Shown here one piece after another: positions 1 to 10,422 of a stretch of 34,323 bases of DNA. Origin of the DNA: Irineochytrium annulatum (Eukaryota > Chytridiomycota > Chytridiomycetes > Chytridiales > Chytridiaceae); the NCBI GenBank assembly GCA_027600665.1, contig JADGJL010000184.1, forward strand, positions 1-34,323. Direction: 5' to 3'. The notes below the pieces were generated by a model. The model worked only from the letters and a program-made list of their open reading frames with translations. It was not told the origin of the DNA and ran no database searches. Within the stretch, counting starts at the first letter, position 1; each line of letters starts with the position of its first letter. The position numbers were made by a program, and so were the translations under genes.

Positions 1-940
<940 letters not shown>

Positions 941-1314
941 GGAGGGAGCTGGAGGATTTCTTAGTGGATCTTGAAGAAAAGGGGTTATATTCAGATTGGG
1001 GGCTGGAGGAGGATCATGGAGGAGATAGGTTGTATGGAGATCGCGTCTCGTATTATCATTATTCTGTGTACATACGGCTGTATTACCTATTAAATTTGTA
1101 CACAACTATGATGAAGTCGACCCACGTGTTAAAACCACATGCTCACTTACGGAATATTAATTTACTGTCGCAGCAAAACTCGAAATCTAACTACAGGTAA
1201 GTGTACATAATGGTAAGGACAGAGAAAGAGAAGGGTCGAGTAGATTTATACAGCCGTGCTTTGCCGTACACCGGCGTCTATACCTTGCAATTCACAGCAC
1301 CCTGCGTCACGAAT
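941..1314. other. Intergenic spacer between convergent genes
   Basis: AT-richer 374-bp spacer between the centrin stop and the PDS5 3' end. It must hold both 3' ends. I see no ORF with coding character, no repeat and no RNA gene here. Confidence 0.6.
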
Positions 1315-2239
1315 TTAATCGCCTACAACGAACGTAGCTGCGCACCTTTTTCCTCGGCGAAGCCTCTTTTTCTTGTCATCGTCGGGGTCATCCACGTCCA
1401 TTGCCGCATTCGCGCCAGGATCGGATCCGGAGCTAACGATGAGCGAGTCGGGGACGGAGGAATTCTTGTCGCCGGACTTCTTGCCCGCCGCGCCGCCCTT
1501 TGCCTTCTTCGCGGCTGGCTCATCGACGAGCGCGTCATCGTCATCGCCATCGTCATCATCGTCGTCACTCAGCTTTGCCTTGGTGGTCCGAGGCTTCGGC
1601 GCCCTGCATATCAACCTTTAACAAAAGAACTCCGTTGAAAGCTTACCGCGTCGTGGCAGCACCCTTGCGCCTCGCCCTCCCCGTCCCCTTCGTTGGCGCC
1701 GGTTCTTCCGAGTCGGCTCCCGCGCCATCCGCCATCACCTCATCCGCCATTACCTCATCCTCCTCCTCCTCCTCCTCATCGTCGTCCTCATCGTTCTTCT
1801 TTCCTTTCTTGGTCGCACGGGGCTTCCGCGTACCAGCCCCCTTTCCCTTCGCCCTACCTTTCTTCGCCGGCGCCTCCTCGTCCGAGTCGGCTCCCGTGCC
1901 ATCCGCCATCACCTCATCCGTCATCACCTCATCCTCGTCCTCCTCCTCATCGTCGTCGTTATCGTTCTTCTTCCCTTTCTTGGTCGCTCGCGGCTTCCGC
2001 GTACCAGCCCCCTTCCCCTTCCCTCCAGCCTTCTTCGCTGGCGCCTTCTTCGTCGCCCCCGTGCCTTTCTTCCTGCCACGCTTCGGCGCTGGCGCCTCGT
2101 CGTCCGACCCGGCGGGAGAGGCGGCTCCGCTCCTGGGTGACTGGGCGCCTTTTAAGGGCGTCATCGACCCGGCGCCGTCAAGGCTCTTGCGGCCGCGTTT
2201 CGGGGCGGGAGGATGTGGCATATTCTGGCGTTCTGTCAC
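1315..2239 (-). other. AT-hook/acidic tail exons of PDS5 (alternative: separate nuclear protein)
   Basis: This stretch encodes alternating basic and acidic blocks. Basic motifs PKRGRKS and PKRGRKKG match the AT-hook core (RGR flanked by P/K), and GTRKPRATKKGKK occurs twice. Between them lie runs of Asp/Glu, with DEVMADG-type repeats. An intron (1604-1646, GTAAGC..CAG) precedes a last exon with RAPKPRTTK, another acidic run and the end KKKRLRRGKR. Vertebrate PDS5B also ends in a charged AT-hook tail. A 91-nt intron (2225-2315, GTAATT..CAG) joins AEGAE to NMPHPPAPKRGR in phase with the PDS5 HEAT region. If that splice is not used, an ATG at 2239 would give a stand-alone protein of about 293 aa. 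The intron is long for this gene, so the join is inferred. Confidence 0.65.
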
Positions 2240-5200
2240 CCATTCCTTCGAAAGGTAGTTGATTTTGAAGTTCTACATCACCTTTCAGCTAACGCCTCCA
2301 TATATCTTAAATTACCTCTGCGCCCTCTGCGGTCGGCAGCTTCTTGAACAGCTCTCGATTTGTCGGGATGCTGGCGGGATATGACGGAAGGCTCCACCCG
2401 TGCTGCGCGCAATGATCCTGGATCAGGTATTGGGCGAGGTCGCTCAGATGGTATATCCCCTTTGCTTGATGAGTACTTCCTCACAAGATATAAAATCGTA
2501 CAAACCTCCGAAGATGGAGCGTACCGGTCCTGAACGGTCTTCAGCTGCGCCGCGCAGTGGAAGAGGTACGAGACGTTGTCCGCGGTCGCAATTATGTCGA
2601 GGAAGAAGTCGATATACCTATACAGTGAAGTCAGCATGAATTCAGTATGAAAACGGCGTACTTTGCCGAGTTATTAATATCCTCGACATCTTTTGTGCCG
2701 AAGTCGGGGTGATGGGCAAGCATGTAGAGAAGCATCGTGAATTCGCCCTCAAGCGTCGCTGCATTCGATTCCGCTGTGGTTAAGGGGTTAAAAACACCGA
2801 AAACGTTTAGGAGCCTTACCTGTCCGCTGCAGCTTCGCCTGCCTCAGTAGGAAGGTCCTGGCTTTGTTCTTTATTTCCACATCGGGCTCGTGCGCGGTGA
2901 TCATCAACAAGACGTGAAATTGGAACGGGATCTCTCGAGTCGAAAGCAGCTTCCTCAGTTTATCGATGACCGGAGACCGGACCTGCCATTTCGGGTCCTG
3001 AATTGTCAGGCTCAGACGGCACCGATCGAGCGGCGTCAGGCGGAGGTCGTACTTCGCAAAGCTCGACAGCTTGATAAGCGATATGGTTGCGACAAGGACA
3101 AGGTGGGATCGAATAAGAGCTCTAAGGTTTCTTTAGTGCTGTTTCGCTACCTCCGATTGCACTCACGGTGTATCATCAGTCTTCACAATCTCCCCATCCC
3201 TCTGGAGAATGCGATTCAACATGTTGTAGACCGGTATCGATGACGTGATGGCGACCTGCATGCTCGCGGCGTCGTCTTCCTTCGATTCGCTTGCCTTTGC
3301 GTCGTTCTCCGCTACCTTCGCCAGACCGCGGAGCCGCTTCACGTAGTACTTGACAGCAAGAACCTTGAGCTGCCCCTCCACGTCGAGTTTATCCAGCGTC
3401 ACCCACTCGACCTCCGCCCCGTCGTCGTGCAACTGATGTGGGCTCTACAATGAAGGTTTAACAAAAGAGTTAACAATGAATCATCTACCCACGTTCGGTC
3501 TGTTCTTCATCAAAATCTCCTTCAACAAGAAATCCGTCAAGAAGCTCGAATGATCCTCGAAAATCTCTGGGCTGTACAACGCCAGCTGACCCAAGCTAGT
3601 TAGCCTAGCCACCACCTTCGTCCTCGCATCGACTCCCTCGTCATCATCCCTATCCAAAGTATCCATTTCGTCGTCGTCCTCGTCCCGAGTGTTCTGAATT
3701 GAGCCGCCGCGTACAGCCGTGTCGATGGCCTGAGCCGTAAAGCTGTCGACGATGTCGTTCAACACCTCAATCCGCGGCTCAGGGTCGACAATTTTGGCCA
3801 AAACCGTCGACGCGCGGGAAGCGTCCATCCGCGATCCCGACAGCGCGAGCTTCTTCATCACGTCGACGGCATCACTAAATCATAATCAGTCTTGACAGCC
3901 GTATTCACGAATGCGAACCCTTCGAAAGCAAAAGGGCCGAAACTAGTCTTTACAAATTGCGACAAGGCTCCTAACGACTCCGACACTAAAGCCCATTAGC
4001 GTCTCATATAAATGCACTCTCTTAAGCATACCTAAAGCGAGATCCTCCGATTTAATCAGCTCCAATAAAGTGTTCACGTGGACCTTATAGACGCCGGGAA
4101 GCGTCTTCGAGATGTCGCTGACGAGCTTTTCCGCGACGGCCCCCATCATGATGGCCATCTTGTCCGATCGGTCCGCCGCTTTCGCGATCCTCGTCACCTC
4201 CAACAACCGCGCAACAGATGATTTGCCTAAATTCGTCAACGATATCCGGCGCAGCAGGATTGAGAAGGTTTCAGAGAGGCCGCCATGGGGTTCGAGTCTT
4301 TTCAATACTTCTTTCTGTATTAAAAGGATCATTAGCAGTTGACGAAAAGAGTACGACTCCGCGCATCCTACGTTATTCTTGATAATGGTTTTATAATCGG
4401 AGTTCGCGTCCATGATGGTGCGGAGGAGTTGGTACATCATGCGGTCGTTGACCGTAGCGAACTTCATAAGGTGCCCGTAAGCGCGCTTAGGGTCCGGAAA
4501 ATTCCCTTGAAGAAGATTTTAATTGGAGAACGAGACGAAGTAGAAAGTAAACGGCCGAAACACTTACGCGACATAAAGGTGATGATCTCTTTTAGCACTT
4601 TCTCCGTCTTGTCATCCGCCTCGTCCATAACCCCATTCTTCATGAAGAAGACGAGATTAGAACGAATGCAACGAACGGTGGAAAGCCGACCAAAAACAGA
4701 AAAAGGGAGCCTCACATTCCATATATCGCAGTACTGGAGATAGTCCGTCATCGCCTGGATTGTCCTGTGTTGAGCTATCAGATGACACTTTACCATTCGT
4801 TATGGACTCACTTCGCCTGACGTTCCAGAATGCTCACAAACGCCGCGTGCTGCCTCTCCGAAAACGCGGAGACGACTTTTAGTAACCTGTCCGTCCGCTT
4901 CGCGTCGTCAGTGTCGACCGGCAGAATCTCTTCCGAAAAGCTCTTCTCAACAAGGACCCTGATAGGTTGATTTTCATTATCAACACAACTGTTTGCGAAG
5001 GACATAAATCGTACGCACTTAATCTCAGCGTCATCAAGGTAGAGAAGATCGAGAAGGTGACCGGGTATCCAGCCGAACTTTTCGGCACCGTAGTTGTCGT
5101 CAGGTTTGACGCTGAGGTTTGACTGTCAGCAAAATAGTACAAACGCCATTTTACAACTCCACATACATTTCCTTGTACGCAACGTTAAAAAGGCGGGAAA

Positions 5201-7298
5201 GCACCTTGATGGCCTCTAACCGGATCGACGGCTAACAAACGTCAGGATCTTTAATATGGAAGACAAAGCGCGCACATACCTTCTTGTCCCTGCATCGGCT
5301 TCCGACCTGCACTAAGAGGTCCTTCGTCAGGTTGCTCCAGGCGCTCGCTTCTAGGTCCTTCTTGTCCCTCTCCTTAAGCAACGCTTGCACCATCTTGATG
5401 ACGGCGAGCCGGACTTTCTCATCCGGATCTTGTAGCTTCTGCGCAACATGGGCTGCATGCAAGCGGATCAGTCGTTCAGCGTTGGATTATAAGAAAAGCA
5501 CGCAGAAAGCCGTAGACTTACGAATTAACTCGGCAAACATGTCGGCGTGCTTCTTCAAGATCGGGAAGCACAACTCGATCCATAGGATCCTGATCTGCGA
5601 CTGATTGTCGTTCCGCCTGATAATCAGCGCTGGTCAGCCGACCTCACCCCAACACCACCCGCAAAAGACAACAACACACACACCTCTCCAACCATGTCCT
5701 AAACACCGGCCCATAAGCCGCCGTCAACCTCGACCCCCTCTCCGCAATCATCTTCCCCAGCACCTCCGTCGCCAGCCTCCTGACCTCCACATCGTCGTAC
5801 CTCAGCTCCTCCTCCAGCAGCGGGACGACGTACAGCAGCACCCCGTGGGAGTGCACGTTCATCTCCAGCACGAGGTCGTGCGCCTCCCGGAAGTCGTCGA
5901 TGGACGCGCCGCCGTCCCGCCCGGCTTTAGAGGCCGTCACGAAGACGTCGGAGAAGTACTGACAGATGTATTTTTGGAGCTTGTCGGTGCAGGAATTGCA
6001 CAGGTCGACGGCGAGGGTGAAGGCCCGGGGGTTTGCTTTCTGTGCATTTGCAGGGTTAGATTTGTGTCGTTGCAAGCGAGAACAGTGAGCGATATTACTT
6101 TCCGCTCGTGGCTGAACTGGTAGGCGATGAGCTCGACGACATCCTGGCTGATGGAGTTGTTCTCCTCCGTCAGTAACTGCAGGACGAAGAGGATGTTGTC
6201 GTAGACATTCTTCTGCATATCGACCCTGGCAAAATCGTTACAACCGCGGCACTAGCAACAGAAGGAATTTTATTGACCAGAAAACTCACGTGACGATGTC
6301 AAAAAAGTCCTTGTAGTACTGGATGACGAGTTCGTCGGCGTTGATGTCGGTGACGAGGATGATGCTTTTGACGGTGGCGAGGCTATCGAGAAGGTTGTGA
6401 TAGTTCTCAAAGTAGGCGTGCTCGGGGTCCGATAGGTTATGCAGTTGCTTCAGGAAGAACTCGAAGATATCCTATACGAGACAAAACGGCCGTCAGCTTA
6501 CATGCCCATCACCCACGTTCGTCTCTTCAACACCTCCACGTTGCATAAGCATCACGTACCCGCAGCTCTGCCTCCGTGTATGGCGCATCTGGCGCAAACA
6601 ACCGCAGAATCTCGGCCAAGCTGCAAGCCGCCAGCACCTTCACCCCCTTGTCCTTGTGCATCATCAGCGAAGTTGAAATCAAGTCCTTCTTCGGCCTCAT
6701 CAGCGCCGCCCGGAGCGACTCATCCGCCATCTCCTCCTGCGTGATCGCCTTCAGCTGCGAGTGCAGCTCCTGCGCCAATTAACAGAGCCCGTCAGTGATG
6801 ATCTCTTGCCCTTATTCTCCTCAAGCCGCGTACCTTCATCCGCTTCACCAGCTCGGACGTCGTGATGGCGCCACCTCCCACGATCCTCTGGGCGAATTTA
6901 AACTTCGGATGGGTTCCACCTCCTCCTGCTGCCGCATTATTGGCACCACCGGCAGCAGCATGCCCATTCATCGCCGCCGTCCCTCCCCTCGCCTTCCCTC
7001 CTGCTGCAGCGACAGCGCCGGCGTCCGGCCTGTGATTCTCATCGCCCACCCCGGTCCCACGACCACTCGATCGCACTCCTGCAGCCCGCGTTGGAGGGTT
7101 GCTGGCCAGCGGCGACCGCGGGTTTTCCTTGGCGGCGGCCGCGGGCTTCGCTCTTCGTGTCGACGGTGCGGGAGCAGTTTTGGCGGCGGCGGCGGCGGCA
7201 GGGGGCTTCCTGCCGCGGGTAGAAGTGGTGGCAGCCTTTAAAGGCTTCGAAGTCGCCGCGGGCAGCTCATCGTCGCCGGAAAAGGAGTAGTCGCTCAT
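1315..7298 (-). CDS. PDS5: PDS5 sister-chromatid cohesion protein with C-terminal AT-hook tail
   Basis: PDS5 is a HEAT-repeat regulator that binds cohesin and controls its loading, release and acetylation. Exon bounds (descending): 7298-6834, 6769-6560, 6471-6290, 6225-6099, 6039-5684, 5616-5522, 5452-5280, 5231-5167, 5111-5019, 4958-4812, 4764-4716, 4637-4568, 4505-4372, 4314-4032, 3985-3919, 3874-3493, 3444-3167, 3121-2820, 2773-2662, 2617-2506, 2459-2316, then 2224-1647 and 1603-1315; all junctions keep phase, giving about 1,570 aa. Diagnostic segments are LISTSLMMHKDKGVKVLAAC, LFAPDAPYTEAELR, and later HVAQKLQDPDEKVRLAVIKM and VSYLFHCAAQLKTVQD. The first ~140 residues are Ala/Gly-rich and disordered. 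Start is MSDYSF (7298); an in-frame ATG at 7364 is an alternative. Without the last splice the protein would end at 2307 (1,284 aa) and the tail would be a separate gene starting at 2239. The 67-bp gap and PDS5B-like tail favour one gene. Confidence 0.9.
1710..2053 (-). repeat. Two tandem ~174-bp coding repeats in the PDS5 tail
   Basis: Two direct copies lie at about 1710-1883 and 1884-2053, each opening on the + strand with GAGTCGGCTCCCG and ending near CTTCTTCGC(C/T)GGCGCC. Each encodes one unit of basic block (GKGAGTRKPRATKKGKKN), acidic run, DEVMADG motifs and ADS(D)EE. The copies differ by point changes and by the length of the acidic run (trinucleotide GAG/GAC slippage). Confidence 0.85.
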
Positions 7299-8201
7299 GG
7301 CTGCGAGCTTGAGCGAGTGTCCGAGATGATGTTGCTTCGAGACTTTGACGCCGTCCGAAAGCATTCACGACAGTCTTGGCCTGCAGTACGTGCGGAGAAG
7401 GATGTCAAGGCGGACTGGTAGTGAATAATAATGTATATCTACAGGCGAGAAGAACCTGTGCATTTTCGTCCGTTCGGTGTTCGTATGATGAAAATGCGTG
7501 AATGCGTAGTGGTTACCAATCCTATCAAAAGCACCTTCTCGACAAGAGCAGTCAATGTATTAGCATACGGGCGACGTAAAATAGCGTACAACTGACAGAC
7601 GCGTGAAAGCATGAAAGTAGCCAGGCTGCAGAACGCAAAGGAGTTATCAAGATCAGCAGAAGGATGATCTCGCATGTGGCATCAAGCGCTATATAAGCTG
7701 CATCGGACCCCCCCGCCCGTCTATCTCGTCCAAAAGCATTCACAAGCGTCTCCCGTAAGGATTGCAGCTCCATCCGCCCTTCACCCCGCACATTCAAGCT
7801 CTACCTTCGCCAAACGACTTCTGGACGGCAGCAATATACATACTTTACTTACAGGGGGAGGAGTGAGAAACAAATGACTGCGTAGGTCCAAGAAGTACCG
7901 CGGGCGAAGAAGAGTCTCCCTCCTGTTCCCTGGAAGGCTATGGCAGTTCGTGTCGTCGACTTAGGTCCCCACATACTCCGGATTCTGTTGCTCTGAGAAC
8001 GACGCGACTTTCGCGGTCGTCCCGAATGTATGCCATCGGTTACTGACAGCATCAAGCTCACTCATAGGCATACCGTCGCAAGTTGATGGACGGCAAGGTT
8101 GGGCCTCAACTCACCTCTGCTGGCAAGCCACCACCCTGTTGCATGTTGCATGGAGGGTGGAAGTGGAGGAATTTTGAGAATCCATTTCGCCACACATCAC
8201 T
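7299..8201. other. Divergent intergenic region between PDS5 and endosulfine
   Basis: About 0.9 kb between two divergently transcribed genes; it should hold both promoters. A TATATAA string sits at 7690-7696 (+), 500 bp before the endosulfine ATG, so it is either part of a long-leader promoter or incidental. Short ORFs on both strands have no recognisable content. A spliced 50-codon minus-strand ORF (8185-8115 + 8042-7961) is in phase but not supported well enough to call. Confidence 0.5.
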
Positions 8202-8793
8202 ATGTCCACCGCCACCAAACCCGCGGCCGCTGCCATCAACGTCGAGGTCGGTTCAACCTCAACCATGCACCCGTTCAGCCTCCATCTGACTTAATCACCC
8301 CGAACAGGATCTCACCCCGGAGCAGGCCGCTTTCTACGTTCGTTGATCCCTTTCCCCTTTGCGTGCGGAGGATTGCCCTTCGCCAACTTCTCGGGCCGCT
8401 AACGGGTCTTTGAACAGGCAAAGTATGGGAGGCTCCCACCCAAGAAGAAGGAGCTGCTCGGAAAGCAGCTGCAGGTACTCAGCTTTGTCTCTGTCCTGGA
8501 TGGGATGACCATGTCTGAACTCTTGCCACCGTTTATGTCCACAGGGCAAACGCCAATACTTTGACTCAGGCGACTACGCGCTTTCCAAGGCCGGCAAAGC
8601 ACCTATGAAAGAAGTCGGGTCCCAGCACCCGTCACCGGATGGCATCCCGCACTCGGTGCCGATAAACCTGAAGAGCCCCAACAGCGCATCCACGAATTCG
8701 CCCGCGCGGGAGTCCAGCTTAAGCCAGGAGGCGAACGTGGAGGGGACGGCGATTGCGGCCGAGTCTGCGGGAGGTGCGGAGAGTGGAGTGTGA
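8202..8793 (+). CDS. IGO1: Endosulfine/ARPP-19 family PP2A-B55 inhibitor (Igo1-like)
   Basis: Endosulfines, once phosphorylated by Greatwall (Rim15 in yeast), inhibit PP2A-B55 and so control mitotic entry, quiescence entry and stress mRNA stability. Exons 8202-8246, 8308-8337, 8418-8474 and 8545-8793 all join in phase 0 and give 126 aa. Visible in order: DLTPEQAAFYAKYGRLPPKK, LLGKQLQGKRQYFDSGDYAL and SKAGKAP. The hallmark FDSGDY is at residues 50-55, with Ser52 the predicted Greatwall/Rim15 site. The C-terminal half (from about residue 64) is Ser/Pro/Ala-rich and unstructured, as usual for the family. The 15-, 10- and 19-codon exons explain why no long ORF covers the conserved core. A 348-bp spacer separates it from the next gene on the same strand. 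Family identity is very clear. Confidence 0.95.
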
Positions 8794-9141
8794 TGGACGT
8801 ATGTGTGTGACGGGGTGATGGAGTGTATTCAACGAGGGCACCGGGGAAGACGTTTGAAGGGAGTACTTGGTATGGTGAGCCCTTTACAGGGCATTTGGCA
8901 GCATATACGGGCATTAACTGGGCTATATGCGCATCTCGCACGCATGATATATATGACCTTTTAGAACAGCATGAATTGAACACGGATTGAACATGAACTC
9001 AGAATTGCATAGGAACCCGTGTGAATGGAATGTGGGGAATGCTTTTATATATACTTCATTTCTTTCGTTCTGTCCACGGAAAGGGAATCTCGTGCACTTC
9101 CGGCTCTGATTGTTCGATCGTCCATAAACTCTTGTGCGATC
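8794..9141. promoter_or_regulatory. Spacer: endosulfine 3' end and SDR promoter
   Basis: 348 bp between two co-directional genes; it must contain the endosulfine terminator and the dehydrogenase promoter. AT-rich patches (around 8941-8960 and 9041-9060) are present, but I cannot point to a definite TATA box or poly(A) signal. Confidence 0.4.
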
Positions 9142-9921
9142 ATGACCTCGACCAACGCAAACCGCGGCCACGTCCTCGTCACAGGCGGCGGCTCCGGCAT
9201 CGGCCTCGCCCTCGCCAAGCGTATTCTCAGCAGGGCTAACCGCCCTGTCATCCTTGTCGGCCGCCGTGCTGAAGCCCTGGAAGCCGCCAAGCGCGACGAA
9301 CCGCGCTTTGAGATCCTCCAGGGCGACGTCTCCACGCCCGCGTCCCGCCTCGCGCTTTTCAAGGAGGCCACGACCCGATTCCCAACCATCAACTGCCTGG
9401 TCAATAACGCTGGCATCCAGCGCGCCGTGGATCTCTCGAAAGGCGTCACGGCCGATGAAGCCGGCCTGGAGGAGTGGGACGCGATGACGAGCGAGATCAG
9501 GACGAACGTCGAGGCCCCTTTGCACCTTTCCCTACTGTTCCTCGATCATCTGCGCAAGCAGCCCGACGCCCAGATCGTGATGGTGACCTCCGGACTCTCC
9601 TTCATCCCCGCGCCCTCCGTCCCCATCTACGCCAGCACCAAGGCCTTCCTGCACTCATTCACATGGTCGTTGCGGCATCAGCTTCGGGACACGGGCGTGA
9701 AGGTGGTGGAGATCGCGCCGCCGGCCGTGGACACGGACCTGCAGGCTCCCGGTCTGCACAAGTTCGGCATGCCGCTGGATGTGTTCGCGGATGAGGCGTA
9801 TGAGCGGTGGATGGTGAAGGGGGAGACGGAGATTGGCGTGGGCATGGCGGATAAAGGGATCCGAGCATACCGGGAGGCGAATGAGAAGGCGTTTGAGATG
9901 ATGGCGAAGATGAAGCATTGA
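9142..9921 (+). CDS. Short-chain dehydrogenase/reductase (classical SDR, DltE-like)
   Basis: Predicted NAD(P)(H)-dependent oxidoreductase of 259 aa, the usual length of classical SDRs, encoded without an intron. The Rossmann nucleotide motif TGGGSGIG is at residues 14-21, GRR at 40-42 follows beta-2 (Arg here suggests NADP(H) preference), Asp62 marks the adenine-contact site, NNAG is at 88-91 and Asn122 is the active-site Asn. The catalytic triad is Ser150, Tyr163 and Lys167 (YASTK). There is no signal peptide or membrane segment, so it should be cytosolic. I chose the ATG at 9142 because the Rossmann fold begins 13 residues later; an upstream in-frame start at 9025 would add residues of non-SDR character. 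Fungal relatives are often annotated DltE-like; the substrate cannot be read from sequence. A candidate AATAAA lies at 10019-10024. Confidence 0.93.
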   Translation: MTSTNANRGHVLVTGGGSGIGLALAKRILSRANRPVILVGRRAEALEAAKRDEPRFEILQGDVSTPASRLALFKEATTRFPTINCLVNNAGIQRAVDLSKGVTADEAGLEEWDAMTSEIRTNVEAPLHLSLLFLDHLRKQPDAQIVMVTSGLSFIPAPSVPIYASTKAFLHSFTWSLRHQLRDTGVKVVEIAPPAVDTDLQAPGLHKFGMPLDVFADEAYERWMVKGETEIGVGMADKGIRAYREANEKAFEMMAKMKH

Positions 9922-10422
9922 TGGGTATGGGGTTGGATGGGTATGTACTGGTGGTATGCTTTTTTGCTTCCTGAGTTTCTCTTGCCTGCTCGCTAGCCAA
10001 AGCCTCCGATTGCACATGAATAAACAGTTACCTTTATTGCTCCACTGTATTCAATATGTAAGATGAATTGACCCGCCGGAAGACCCTCGATGTTACTATT
10101 TGCTGTGCTGTAGCTGCGATACTATTTCTGTATATGTATATTAATAAATGCTGTAATGACTTCCAACCCACTTGCAGATCAACCTGTCAACGTCAATTTT
10201 CGCCAACTTCACGAACCATGCCGGCTCGCCACGCCTGGCCCGCTCGAGTACCGCCATCACCGCGACAGCCGCTCGGGCGGCAGCCGCCTGTCGCGAACGT
10301 GACCCTGACCGCCGGCCGCAATGCCTAATCCCGGTTCCCTTCATCCCCGCGCGTATATAACGCCTTCACACGTCTGGCCCTTCCCCCTCCCCCTTTCCTC
10401 TCCCGCCCGACCGACCGTCCCG
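9922..10422. other. Intergenic region upstream of the expansin-like gene
   Basis: A 500-bp spacer. It carries AATAAA at 10019-10024 (likely poly(A) signal of the dehydrogenase), an AT-rich patch near 10120-10150, then GC-rich DNA up to a TATA box at 10354-10360. No gene is visible. Confidence 0.5.
10354..10360 (+). promoter_or_regulatory. TATA box of the expansin-like gene
   Basis: TATATAA, 62 bp before the ATG at 10423 and followed by a C/T-rich leader. Position and sequence fit a core promoter of a regulated secreted-protein gene. Confidence 0.55.

Noticed and set aside
4284..4296. GGGTTCGAGTC, resembling a tRNA B box
   Set aside because: It is within a PDS5 exon encoding conserved sequence; no cloverleaf is possible.
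7961..8185. Spliced 50-codon minus-strand ORF (8185-8115 + 8042-7961) with GTGAGT..CAG intron and in-phase junction
   Set aside because: Its ATG would lie only 17 bp from the endosulfine ATG on the other strand, the peptide matches nothing I know, and so short an in-phase model can arise by chance.
8923..9525. Long ORF on the minus strand opposite the dehydrogenase gene
   Set aside because: It is the antisense shadow of a clear SDR coding sequence with all catalytic motifs on the + strand.
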